This document shows positions 9,238-17,741 of a stretch of 64,000 bases of DNA, one piece after another (the stretch's first letter is position 1; every line of letters starts with the position of its first letter). Origin of the DNA: Seonamhaeicola sp. ML3 (GTDB lineage Bacteria; Bacteroidota; Bacteroidia; Flavobacteriales; Flavobacteriaceae); contig NZ_CP096884.1 of NCBI RefSeq assembly GCF_023273855.1, forward strand, positions 3,038,001 through 3,102,000, written 5' to 3'. The position numbers and the translations under genes were made by a program. Under the pieces are notes generated by a model. The model was given only the letters and a program-made list of their open reading frames with translations, searched no databases and was not told the DNA's origin.

Positions 9238-10548
9238 ATGAGTTTATTAAATAACTTACGAAATAAATCCTTTTGGTTTATAGATACTTTAAAAGGAAAA
9301 AAAATAAAGAATCATTTAAATGAAATTTCTTTCGTTCTAAACAACTTAGAAAGTAATGAATCTTTAAAACTAAGAGAACAACATCTTCAGGATATATTAA
9401 AACATGCCACTAAAACTTCATCTTTTTATAGTGATTACAAAGGAATAATTAATATAGGAGAATTCCCCGTTATTAGAAAAACTGTTGTTCAAGAAAATTT
9501 TAAAGCCTTCCAATCTAAACCTTACATTAGCAAAAAAAACTATAAAGTATCCACAAGTGGATCTACAGGTATTCCGTTTTTTCTTTATCAGGATGCTAAC
9601 AAAAGAAGTAGAAATAGAGCAGATGTATTATATTTTTCTGGACAATCTGATTTTAAATTAGGAAATAGATTATACGAACTTGAAGTGTGGAGATCTCACA
9701 ATAAAAAAGGGAAGTTAACTTCATGGTTACAAAATATTGTTCAATTTGATATTTCGAGATTAACTGATGATAGGATACTAGAATTTTTGAATATGCTAAA
9801 ACGCTATAGGCAAGAGAAAAATATTCTTGGTTTTGCCTCTTCACTTGAACAAATTAGCATGTATTTAGAAAGAAATAAAATACATTTAAAAAATTTAAAT
9901 ATAAATTCTGTTATAGCCAACTCCGAATATCTTAATGAATATACCAAAACGACATTAAGCAAGCATTTAAATACACCTATACTATCTAGATATTCAAGTG
10001 AAGAACTCGGGATAATAGCACAACAAACTAAATATTCTACTCAACATTTTATTATCAATCATGCTAGTTATTATGTTGAATTATTAGATTTTAATCATGA
10101 TAAACCAGTAAAACCAGGAGAGTTTGGTAGAATTGTAGTAACTGATTTATTTAACTACGCTATGCCTTTAATTAGATACGATACTGGTGATATTGCCAAA
10201 CTACTTCAATTAGAAAATGGACAGATAAAATTTGAAAAAATTGAAGGTCGAAAAATGGATTTAATTTATGACACTAAAGGCAACATAGTATCTTCTTTTG
10301 TTGTGTATACTAAATTCTACAGCTTTTACAATTTATTAAGACAATATCAATTCATTCAACACGGTAAAAAAGAATATGAAATAAAACTTAATATCATTGA
10401 CAAATTTCCCTATGAACAATTGTTAATTGATAGTGTAAAAGAGGATTTTGGTAGCGACGCAGATATTACGGTTTCATATGTTGATGAAATCCCTCTCCTA
10501 TCATCAGGAAAACGAAAAAAAGTAGTATGTAATTATCGTAAGATTTAA
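9238..10548 (+). CDS. Adenylate-forming enzyme, CapK/phenylacetate-CoA ligase-like
   Basis: The 436-residue protein has the AMP-binding P-loop STSGSTG (105-111), a YSSEELG segment near 255 and RYDTGDIAKL near 315, the order expected of the PaaK/CapK branch of adenylate-forming enzymes. These activate a carboxylate as acyl-AMP; CapK-like members occur in polysaccharide loci. The C-terminal lid is short (EGRKMDL then ~85 residues). It is convergent with, and 5 bp from, a four-gene minus-strand operon containing two ATP-grasp proteins, so it may supply an activated acid to that set. Substrate unknown. Confidence 0.75.
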   Translation: MSLLNNLRNKSFWFIDTLKGKKIKNHLNEISFVLNNLESNESLKLREQHLQDILKHATKTSSFYSDYKGIINIGEFPVIRKTVVQENFKAFQSKPYISKKNYKVSTSGSTGIPFFLYQDANKRSRNRADVLYFSGQSDFKLGNRLYELEVWRSHNKKGKLTSWLQNIVQFDISRLTDDRILEFLNMLKRYRQEKNILGFASSLEQISMYLERNKIHLKNLNINSVIANSEYLNEYTKTTLSKHLNTPILSRYSSEELGIIAQQTKYSTQHFIINHASYYVELLDFNHDKPVKPGEFGRIVVTDLFNYAMPLIRYDTGDIAKLLQLENGQIKFEKIEGRKMDLIYDTKGNIVSSFVVYTKFYSFYNLLRQYQFIQHGKKEYEIKLNIIDKFPYEQLLIDSVKEDFGSDADITVSYVDEIPLLSSGKRKKVVCNYRKI

Positions 10549-10553
10549 TATTA

Positions 10554-11681
10554 CTAAAATCGAGCTACGATGATATTCTTAGTTCTAGTAATAAATTTAT
10601 ATATCATAGGTACTGGGTCTATCAATGCAAATTTTAAAGGTGTATTGTTAAGTATAAAACCTATTTTGAAAATGAAACCTGGTTTATACTTTACTTTTCT
10701 TATCAATCCTTTAAGATTTAAATATTCTATAAACTTGAATTGTGGTTTATTAAAAGTTAATCCAGTGCTACTTAAGCAATACAAATACGGGAAGTTTACT
10801 CCTGCCAGTAAAGACGCATCTAAAGATACCCAAAACCTGGTATTAACTTCAATTATGTTAAATGTACAAGTATTTTTATTGTATCTCATGTCAATATGGG
10901 CAACACCATTCCAATCTAATGATTTTGTAAGTTTTTCAACAATTTTATATACATCAGGTTCTTCTATAAACTGCAACCCATACTGAGGTGTAAATTTATT
11001 TTTTCCAAGCATACTCCCTTTCTGGATGGTATAGGCTAGAATTTCACCATTATTACATAAAACACTGCAATCAATATCGTAACCTTCAATATACTCTTGA
11101 ATAATATTTGTGTATTTAAAATTGTTCTTAGCAAAGTGTGCTTTTATATCCTCTTCACGTTTAAAAACCTTAATGCCTTGTCCTCCACCAAAACCTTCTA
11201 AAGGTTTAATAATCACTGGGAAATTCAAAACATCTAATTTATTTGTATTTTCCCCGGGGCTTATAGTTATACTTTTAGGTCCTGGAATATCGTACTTTTC
11301 CAGATGCTTTGCTAAAGCCCCTTTATTAATAGCCGTATTAAAATTTACTATTGAAGGTAATAAACCTAATTTATCCTGATTTAATATGCTTTTTCTATGT
11401 TTGATTAAGGTCTTAATCTTAATTTCAAAAATGGGTAATACAACATCTATTTGATGCTTATTAATTTCTCTATTAACGTTTTCAATCCATATCTCATCTA
11501 TTTTATTTTCAGGATAATATGAAAAACCTTTTATATATCTGGAATAGCGCATAGGGTTATGTTTTGTACTTGACATTACAAAAACATCAACTAATTCTAT
11601 TTGTGAAAGACAATTAATTACATGAATTAAAATATGACTTTCCCCATCAGGTATTAAAACAGAAATTTTATCCTTTTTCAT
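10554..11681 (-). CDS. ATP-grasp domain protein (carboxylate-amine ligase-like)
   Basis: The 375-residue protein has an N-terminal Rossmann-like pre-ATP-grasp region (KISVLIPDGES), then an ATP-grasp core: FPVIIKPLEGFGGGQGIKVF near residues 155-175 (ATP-binding lysine and glycine-rich loop), IIQEYIEGYDIDC, and a metal-binding end FNIIEVNTRFW. Arg/Asn in EVNTR fits the Mg-binding ExN pattern. Such enzymes join a carboxylate to an amine or thiol through an acyl-phosphate. It is the last gene of a minus-strand operon, 12 bp after the HTTM-like gene. The substrate is not predictable. Confidence 0.75.
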   Translation of the reverse strand: MKKDKISVLIPDGESHILIHVINCLSQIELVDVFVMSSTKHNPMRYSRYIKGFSYYPENKIDEIWIENVNREINKHQIDVVLPIFEIKIKTLIKHRKSILNQDKLGLLPSIVNFNTAINKGALAKHLEKYDIPGPKSITISPGENTNKLDVLNFPVIIKPLEGFGGGQGIKVFKREEDIKAHFAKNNFKYTNIIQEYIEGYDIDCSVLCNNGEILAYTIQKGSMLGKNKFTPQYGLQFIEEPDVYKIVEKLTKSLDWNGVAHIDMRYNKNTCTFNIIEVNTRFWVSLDASLLAGVNFPYLYCLSSTGLTFNKPQFKFIEYLNLKGLIRKVKYKPGFIFKIGFILNNTPLKFALIDPVPMIYKFITRTKNIIVARF

Positions 11682-11693
11682 TTTGACATCAAT

Positions 11694-12794
11694 TTAAATC
11701 ATATCAATTTTAGGCTTTTTTTTAAGTAATAATGGTAAGAAGAATAGAATAATTACCCAGGTAAGCGTAATATGAATAAAATCCATTATGAATCCATTAA
11801 ACAAATACCTAATGAACAAATCTAGAAAAAACAAAAACACATAAAAGTTCGTGCTATGCAAAAGAAAAAATCGTAAAGCTTTCCAATTGGTGAAAATTTT
11901 GCTTTCTTTTTTTATTTGAAACCAATCATCTGATAATATTGCTTTAGTGGAAAACTCAAAAGTTTTACTGAAACTTAAAAGTCTAAAGTATCGCTTTACC
12001 TGTGGTGACATATCTTTATTAAAACTAACTAAAATAGTTTCTGAGGGCCAATGAACAAAAATTAAAAGCATAATTACAATGTCTTCATAAAAATGCCCAA
12101 ACCTAAAAGCCGTTATTGAATATAGCACAGTATGAAATAATAAAATAACCCAACCGACATTACGATGTTGTTTTTTGAAAAAGAACAGTACTGTAATACC
12201 TAATTCAGTTAACATAGCAAACCAGGACAATAATTTAGCTAGTAACATATCTGGGAATAAGCGAGAAGTATAAATAAAAAAAAGATTTTCTCTTGCATTC
12301 GCCAGCCAATTATACATAAATTGACCATTCCACCACTCTATCTGGGACACCTTGTTTACGAATGCACCCAAATACACCAAACTAAATTGAATGAATAGCA
12401 GCCAGGGATAACTATTTTTATTAGTAAAACCTGCTATTAAAAACACACACCCACATATAAACAAATGATTTCTAAACAGTGGTTTAGATGATAGTAAAAT
12501 AATAATTACCGAGCTACCAAGAATAATAGCCGCAGCTCTTGTTCTTATGTTAAATAGCAACAATATTCCTGATAAAACAAAAATACTTTTAAATAAAGTT
12601 TTAAACACATTGGGGTAGTTTAAAAAAACATCTAATTGAGGTATGTAAGGAATGTACGGGTCATCAATATATCCGACAAAGCCATAAACACACAATACAA
12701 TAAACAACAACTTACACATGAGTAAAATGTTGGGCTGCATAGACTCTACAGAAAAGTTTAGAGGAAAATATTGTGTCATTGCTTTAATCTCCAT
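11694..12794 (-). CDS. Polytopic membrane protein, HTTM/carboxylase-like
   Basis: The 366-residue protein has about nine to ten hydrophobic helices. The WWNGQFMYNWLANARENLFF segment after a YLGAFVNKVSQ helix and the FRFGHFYEDI segment resemble the HTTM domain found in vitamin K-dependent gamma-carboxylase homologues and in bacterial membrane proteins of unknown function. I recognise only the general fold. It overlaps the upstream small gene by 19 bp (translational coupling) and is followed 12 bp later by an ATP-grasp gene, so all three are likely one transcript. Confidence 0.55.
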   Translation of the reverse strand: MEIKAMTQYFPLNFSVESMQPNILLMCKLLFIVLCVYGFVGYIDDPYIPYIPQLDVFLNYPNVFKTLFKSIFVLSGILLLFNIRTRAAAIILGSSVIIILLSSKPLFRNHLFICGCVFLIAGFTNKNSYPWLLFIQFSLVYLGAFVNKVSQIEWWNGQFMYNWLANARENLFFIYTSRLFPDMLLAKLLSWFAMLTELGITVLFFFKKQHRNVGWVILLFHTVLYSITAFRFGHFYEDIVIMLLIFVHWPSETILVSFNKDMSPQVKRYFRLLSFSKTFEFSTKAILSDDWFQIKKESKIFTNWKALRFFLLHSTNFYVFLFFLDLFIRYLFNGFIMDFIHITLTWVIILFFLPLLLKKKPKIDMI

Positions 12795-13117
12795 ATGCGT
12801 TGTTTATTTCCATTAGTTTCATATTTTACTAAAACATTGGCATTATCATTTATTCCATAAGTAGTTTCATATTGTGTAATGATATTGAAAACATTATTTA
12901 TACTTCTTGGCTCCCAACCTTCAGCTTTATAACGGTACCTGTCTTTTACCTCTCTTTTAGTTAATTGCTTACCATCTATCTCTACACTTACTTGAATATA
13001 TGTATGTTCATCATAGGGTGCCCAACAAAAAAAACGTTCTGAGATAAATAAAGCATAGATTATGGAGATAACTTGGAGCAGTAAAAAAGTAATTCCAAAA
13101 TAATACCTAGTTTTCAT
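12776..13117 (-). CDS. Small membrane-anchored protein, unknown
   Basis: The 113-residue protein has one N-terminal hydrophobic helix (about residues 6-26) and then a soluble part with a CWAPYDEHTYIQVSVEIDG strand region and a basic C-terminus. The topology suggests an anchored extracytoplasmic domain. No family is recognised. Its 3' end overlaps the HTTM-like gene by 19 bp, so the two products are probably made together and may interact. Confidence 0.6.
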   Translation of the reverse strand: MKTRYYFGITFLLLQVISIIYALFISERFFCWAPYDEHTYIQVSVEIDGKQLTKREVKDRYRYKAEGWEPRSINNVFNIITQYETTYGINDNANVLVKYETNGNKQRIWRLKQ

Positions 13118-13176
13118 AATTTCATACTATTTAATGGAGTCAGTTAAACTTCTGACTACGTATTTAAAAGATTCTC

Positions 13177-14292
13177 TTATCTTTCAAATTTATATTTTCT
13201 ACCAATTTCCAAAAGTTCATCAGTGAAATCTCCAAATAGAGGTCCGTTGCAAAGCTGATGAATCCCAATAGATTGCCTGTATGTATTATACTCTATAAAT
13301 ACTGGGTCACTAACATCATCTATGGCTATATCCCAAGAAATAATTCTAAAGTAAGGAGTTTTTGAGTGAATTTGCTTTACCATTTCAAGAGCTTTATGAA
13401 ATGATGGTACTATGTAATCATTTAATAAAATATTTGTATCGGTTTTTTTTAGTTTTTCCCCTGATGCGAAATAACCAAACTCGCGAAGTTTTCCATCATT
13501 TTTTATACCACATACCAGACCTCCAGATGCATTGTTATCTGTAAACATTCCTTTTCTTCCAATTCGTAAAATCGATGACAAAATATAAACTGAATCTTCT
13601 TTTAGGTAACTTATTATTCTTAAAGTATTTAGAGAACTGGGGTTAAGAGCTTTTAGCCTAGCATGTTGCTCTACAACAGTTTGGATAATAAAATCCTTCT
13701 TGTAAGAGACTAACAACTCTTTAATTGATAGCTTTTTGTAGTCTGTTGTTCTATCTTTTATGAGAAACCCAACGACCTCCTTTCCACCTCCAGATTCTAT
13801 ACTGGGCTTAATCACAAGTTTGTTTTCATAACGACAACAGTGTTCTATTGCTGTTGATCTATTAACTATTTCATTATTCACATAATAAAAACCGTTTATA
13901 TTCTTTAGAACTGTAATGGGTTGTTTAAAGTCTTTAAATATAATTTCAGAAAGGTTTTTATCCAAAAGTGCAGGCCATTGTTTCATTTCATTTAATGAAT
14001 TAGAAACAATTGAATGAAATATATCCTCTGGGATATATCGTATAAAAAATTGGTTATTTACAGAACTATAAAACCTATGCCAATATGTTTTAACCTTAGT
14101 ATATCCCCTTTTCTTATAAAACGCCTTTATTTGTTTTAACTGATCTGAGCTCAGTTTTTTCGACTTATACTCTTTAAGACTCTTTTTAACCTTTTTTCTA
14201 AAGAGCATATCAAGATTAAAACGCAATAACCTATGTCTCATTTTAATTATAAAACTTAAAAATAGATCTTTAAAAAAGTAATATATCCACAT
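13177..14292 (-). CDS. Sugar-transfer-associated ATP-grasp protein
   Basis: The 371-residue protein has a basic N-terminus and an ATP-grasp region matching what I know of the ATPgrasp_ST family: NKLVIKPSIESGGGKEV near 165 (ATP lysine and glycine loop), IIQTVVEQHARLKALNPSSLNTLRI near 200 and FIEYNTYRQSIGIHQ near 335 (metal site). The family is found next to sugar-transfer and polysaccharide genes; its reaction is not well defined. It is the first gene of the minus-strand island operon. A second, dissimilar ATP-grasp gene ends the same operon. Confidence 0.75.
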   Translation of the reverse strand: MWIYYFFKDLFLSFIIKMRHRLLRFNLDMLFRKKVKKSLKEYKSKKLSSDQLKQIKAFYKKRGYTKVKTYWHRFYSSVNNQFFIRYIPEDIFHSIVSNSLNEMKQWPALLDKNLSEIIFKDFKQPITVLKNINGFYYVNNEIVNRSTAIEHCCRYENKLVIKPSIESGGGKEVVGFLIKDRTTDYKKLSIKELLVSYKKDFIIQTVVEQHARLKALNPSSLNTLRIISYLKEDSVYILSSILRIGRKGMFTDNNASGGLVCGIKNDGKLREFGYFASGEKLKKTDTNILLNDYIVPSFHKALEMVKQIHSKTPYFRIISWDIAIDDVSDPVFIEYNTYRQSIGIHQLCNGPLFGDFTDELLEIGRKYKFER

Positions 14293-14428
14293 AAATACTA
14301 GGATTTATATTCAATCTTAGCTTAAACTTGACTATAAATAAAACTTAATCGTTTAAATTATTTATTTGTCAGATAAACAATTTAGTTAAATAGTAGTTAG
14401 CAATTCATTAAATAATAATAAATTGATA

Positions 14429-14463
14429 TTTGTCTATAAATGCATATTTAAATTCTATTTTTG
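14429..14463 (+). promoter_or_regulatory. Promoter of prfB
   Basis: TTTG at 14429-14432 and TATTTTTG at 14456-14463 (TAnnTTTG) are separated by 23 bp. The -7 box ends 17 bp before the prfB ATG, giving a very short leader. Confidence 0.5.
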
Positions 14464-14480
14464 TTCAAAAATAAATCCAA

Positions 14481-15591
14481 ATGATAACATCAGATCACAT
14501 TAAAGATCTTAACACCCGCCTTGACAAACTAAGGCACTATCTTTGACGTAGATAGAAAACTAATCGAAATACAAAACGAGGAAGAGAAAACATTCGACCC
14601 CAATTTTTGGGATGATCCAAAGTCTGCCGAATCCATAATGAAATCACTTCGTGTAAAGAAAAAGTGGGTTGAAGATTATAAAAACATTAAATCTCAAATT
14701 GAAGATTTAGAAGTACTTTATGAATTCTACAAAGAAGGTGAAACTCCTCTTGAAGAAATAGAAGAAAATTTCAGCAAAGTATCTACATATCTTGAGGATA
14801 CCGAATTCAGGAATATGCTATCCGACGAAGGCGATAGTCTTAGTGCCGTTCTTCAAATCACTGCTGGGGCTGGAGGTACCGAGAGTTGTGATTGGGCCAG
14901 CATGCTTATGCGCATGTACCTCATGTATGCCGAAAAAGAAGGTCATAAAGTAAAAGAGCTTAACTACCAAGAAGGCGATGTCGCAGGTATAAAAACAGTG
15001 ACTTTAGAAATTGACGGCGACTTTGCTTTTGGTTGGTTAAAAGGTGAAAATGGTGTACATAGATTGGTTAGAATATCGCCATTCGACAGTAATGCCAAGC
15101 GCCATACCAGTTTTGCTTCCGTATACGTATATCCACTTGTTGACGATACCATAGAAATTGAGATAAATCCTGCAGATATAGAGATTACCACAGCAAGATC
15201 CAGTGGGGCCGGTGGGCAGAATGTTAACAAAGTAGAAACAAAAGTACAATTGGTACATAAACCTACAGGAATACAAATATCGTGTTCTGAAACACGTTCC
15301 CAGCACGATAATAGAGACCGCGCCATGCAAATGTTACGGTCACAACTTTATGAAATTGAATTGGAAAAACAACGTGCTCAAAGAGATGATATTGAAGCTA
15401 GTAAAATGAAAATTGAGTGGGGAAGCCAGATTCGCAATTACGTTATGCACCCTTATAAATTGGTAAAGGATGTTCGTTCCTCTCACGAAACTGGCAATGT
15501 CGATGCGGTTATGAATGGAGATATCAGTCCATTCTTAAAAGCCTATTTAATGATGATGGGGCAAAAAGAAGAACAGACAGACCAATTATAA
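14481..15591 (+). CDS. prfB: Peptide chain release factor 2 (with programmed +1 frameshift)
   Basis: RF2 recognises UGA and UAA stops and triggers peptide release. The first 21 codons from the ATG at 14481 end at an in-frame TGA (14544-14546). Skipping T14544 joins them to the long downstream frame, giving 369 residues. The SPF stop-recognition tripeptide is at ~199-201 and the GGQ catalytic motif at ~244-246. Reading only the downstream frame would remove the N-terminal helix. A HAD phosphatase gene starts 3 bp after the stop. Confidence 0.95.
14531..14547 (+). promoter_or_regulatory. RF2 autoregulatory +1 frameshift site
   Basis: The slippery sequence CTT TGA C at 14541-14547 is the canonical RF2 site. 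A Shine-Dalgarno-like AAGG lies ten bases upstream at 14531-14534. When RF2 is scarce, slow termination at TGA lets the ribosome slip +1 and make more RF2. Confidence 0.95.
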
Positions 15592-15594
15592 GAA

Positions 15595-16218
15595 ATGAGC
15601 AAAATAGATTCTTTTATTTTTGACTTAGGAGGTGTTCTAATTGATTGGAATCCGGAGTACGTTTTCTTGAAAGAATTTAATGGCGACCGTAAAAAAATGC
15701 AATGGTTTCTTGATAATATCTGTACTATGGCATGGAATGAGAACCAGGACGCTGGCTACCCAATAGCCAAAGCAACCGAAGACCTCGTGTTAAAATTTCC
15801 GGAGTACGAAACTCTGATACGCATGTACTATGGCAGGTGGGTAGAAATGTTAGGTGGCCCAATTTCGGGTACAGTTAATGTCTTAAAAAAACTTGTAAGC
15901 TCAAAAAAATTTAAAGTCGTAGCTTTAACAAACTGGAGTACGGAGACCTTCCCTATTGCACGAGAAAAATTCGAGTTTTTAAAGTGGTTCAAGGGTATAG
16001 TTGTGTCTGGAGAAGAAAAGACAAGGAAACCTTTTGAAGACATTTTCAACATAACCCTTAGCAGATATAACATAACAGCAGAAAACGCTATTTTTATAGA
16101 TGATAACCTTAGGAATGTAGAAGCTGCAAACCAATTAGGCTTAAATGGTATTCAGTTTATAAATCCTGATAAATTGATAGACGATTTAAAACAATACAAT
16201 ATTACTATTAATGATTAA
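15595..16218 (+). CDS. HAD-superfamily hydrolase (subfamily IA phosphatase)
   Basis: The 207-residue protein opens with the HAD motif I FDLGGVLID (nucleophile Asp10), has motif II LTNWS near 113, a conserved lysine in EEKTRKPFEDIF near 143 and motif III FIDDNLRNV near 170. A helical cap lies between motifs I and II. Substrate unknown. The gene starts 3 bp after prfB and overlaps the following arsC-like gene by 8 bp. Confidence 0.85.
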   Translation: MSKIDSFIFDLGGVLIDWNPEYVFLKEFNGDRKKMQWFLDNICTMAWNENQDAGYPIAKATEDLVLKFPEYETLIRMYYGRWVEMLGGPISGTVNVLKKLVSSKKFKVVALTNWSTETFPIAREKFEFLKWFKGIVVSGEEKTRKPFEDIFNITLSRYNITAENAIFIDDNLRNVEAANQLGLNGIQFINPDKLIDDLKQYNITIND

Positions 16219-16552
16219 AATTTACCATAATAACAGATGTAGTAAATCCCGAATGGGTCTAGGTCTTTTGGAAGAATCCGGGAAAGACTTCGAAATTATC
16301 AAGTACTTAGAAAACATACCTTCTAAAAAGGAACTTACTGAAATAATTGAGCTTTTGGGTATTTCACCAATAGAACTTGTTAGAAAAAATGAAGCTGTTT
16401 GGAAACAACACTATAAGGGCAAAGATTTAAGCGATGATGAAATAATAACAGCTATGATTGAAAACCCTAAACTAATAGAGCGCCCAATTGTTATTAATGA
16501 AGGGAAAGCTGTAATAGGGAGACCTACAGAAAAAATTCTAGAGATAATTTAA
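16211..16552 (+). CDS. ArsC/Spx-family thioredoxin-fold reductase
   Basis: The 113-residue protein has the ArsC active-site region YHNNRCSKSR with the nucleophilic Cys10, and the ERPIVINEGKAVIGRP segment with the arginines typical of glutaredoxin-type arsenate reductases. Arsenate reductase is the usual name. No arsenic efflux or arsR gene is nearby and the gene is coupled to prfB and a HAD phosphatase, so a general thiol-reductase role is equally possible. A strong terminator follows. Confidence 0.8.
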   Translation: MIKIYHNNRCSKSRMGLGLLEESGKDFEIIKYLENIPSKKELTEIIELLGISPIELVRKNEAVWKQHYKGKDLSDDEIITAMIENPKLIERPIVINEGKAVIGRPTEKILEII

Positions 16553-16582
16553 AGACACTTTGCTTTCTAGAATTTACTGAAT

Positions 16583-16613
16583 AAAAAAAGGAAGCTAAAT
16601 AGCTTCCTTTTTT
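16583..16613 (+). terminator. Terminator after the prfB operon
   Basis: An AAAAGGAAGCTA / TAGCTTCCTTTT hairpin with A- and T-runs lies 30 bp past the arsC-like stop and can also serve the minus-strand gene that ends at 16639. Confidence 0.85.
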
Positions 16614-16638
16614 ATTTGTATTGTTCTTATGCCTGTAC

Positions 16639-16809
16639 TTACTGACGTCTAGCTTTTCTCTCTTCCTTAATCTCCTTCATTCTTTCTATAAACGCTCCTC
16701 CAATCCAATAAGGAATAACAAAAGTCAATAAAAAAATCATTAACCAAAACCCTATGGTTAAGATTGTCAAGAAAGCTAAAAATCCTAAATACTGGTCAAA
16801 TTCAAACAT
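16639..16809 (-). CDS. Small single-pass membrane protein (56 aa)
   Basis: A 57-codon frame on the minus strand begins at the ATG at 16809 and ends with TAA at 16639. The product has one or two hydrophobic helices (LGFLAFLTILTIGFWLMIFLL) followed by a P-Y-W-I-G turn and a highly charged tail (ERMKEIKEERKARRQ). The membrane-then-basic-tail plan and the terminator placed just beyond its stop support a real gene. No function is known. Confidence 0.6.
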   Translation of the reverse strand: MFEFDQYLGFLAFLTILTIGFWLMIFLLTFVIPYWIGGAFIERMKEIKEERKARRQ

Positions 16810-16902
16810 AATTGTTAGATATCTTTTTTAAACTGTTGCAAAGATAATACATCGCTATTGGTTTTACAAAATGAAAACTAATTTTATTAACAGAGTTTTT
16901 AA

Positions 16903-17544
16903 CTAATCTAAATTAGGTTGTGGTGTTAACCTCAAATAAGGCTTAACTTCTTTAAATCCTTTTGGGAAAATCTTAGGAATATCCTCTGTAGCTACAGCGG
17001 GCACAACAACACAATCGTCCCCATTATTCCAATTTGCAGGAGTTGCCACCTTATGATAAGCTGTTAATTGTAATGAATCGATTACTCGTAATAACTCATC
17101 GAAATTACGCCCTGTTGAAGCTGGATAAGTAATGATGAGTTTAACTTTTTTATCTGAACCAATTACAAAAACAGATCTTACGGTTAATTTACTATCTGCA
17201 TTAGGATGAATCATATCATATAGCTCCGATACTTTCCTATCTTCATCTGCTATAATTGGAAAATTAACTGTGGTATTCTGAGTTTCGTTTATATCATTGA
17301 TCCAGCCTTTGTGAGATTCTATACCATCTACACTTAAAGCTACAACTTTCACATTACGTTTATCGAACTCTGCCTTATAATTAGCTACAGTTCCTAATTC
17401 GGTAGTGCAAACCGGAGTATAATCTGCAGGATGCGAAAATAAAATACCCCAACTATCTCCTAACCATTCATGAAAATCTATGGTGCCTTCTGTGGTTTCT
17501 GCCGAAAAATTTGGGGCTACATCCCCTAGTCTTATTGTTGCCAT
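16903..17544 (-). CDS. 1-Cys peroxiredoxin (Prx6 family)
   Basis: The 213-residue thiol peroxidase has the peroxidatic cysteine in DYTPVCTTE (Cys46) and the Prx6-type C-terminal domain (DDCVVVPAV, then FPKGFKEVKPYLR). No second cysteine at a resolving position is evident. It reduces peroxides in the cytoplasm using an outside thiol donor. It is one of three peroxiredoxin-type enzymes in the window. It stands alone, divergent from fumC. Confidence 0.9.
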   Translation of the reverse strand: MATIRLGDVAPNFSAETTEGTIDFHEWLGDSWGILFSHPADYTPVCTTELGTVANYKAEFDKRNVKVVALSVDGIESHKGWINDINETQNTTVNFPIIADEDRKVSELYDMIHPNADSKLTVRSVFVIGSDKKVKLIITYPASTGRNFDELLRVIDSLQLTAYHKVATPANWNNGDDCVVVPAVATEDIPKIFPKGFKEVKPYLRLTPQPNLD

Positions 17545-17709
17545 AATTTATGCTATTTAATGTTTAGTTATCAAAAAAAATAATTCGATTTAATATAATT
17601 TATAAAACATTTAAAAATAAATTATTTTTTTCAAGATTCTCTTAGGTAATTGTTAAAAATAGGTCAAAAAAACTAACAGAAATCATTTAAATAACCATTT
17701 AAAAAAAAT

Positions 17710-17717
17710 TAACTTTG
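17710..17717 (+). promoter_or_regulatory. Candidate -7 box for fumC
   Basis: TAACTTTG fits TAnnTTTG and ends 24 bp before the ATG at 17742. It lies just upstream of an alternative in-frame start at 17715, which would be at or before the transcription start and is therefore unlikely. No clear -33 TTTG is seen. Confidence 0.4.
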
Positions 17718-17741
17718 TCGTTCATTTTTAACAAAAAGACA

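Noticed and set aside
14481-14546. prfB as a broken gene
   Set aside because: The stop lies in the canonical CTTTGAC frameshift context with an upstream AAGG, which is the normal RF2 layout.
16211-16552. Arsenic resistance locus
   Set aside because: Only an ArsC-fold gene is present, coupled to prfB and a HAD phosphatase. There is no ars regulator or efflux gene.
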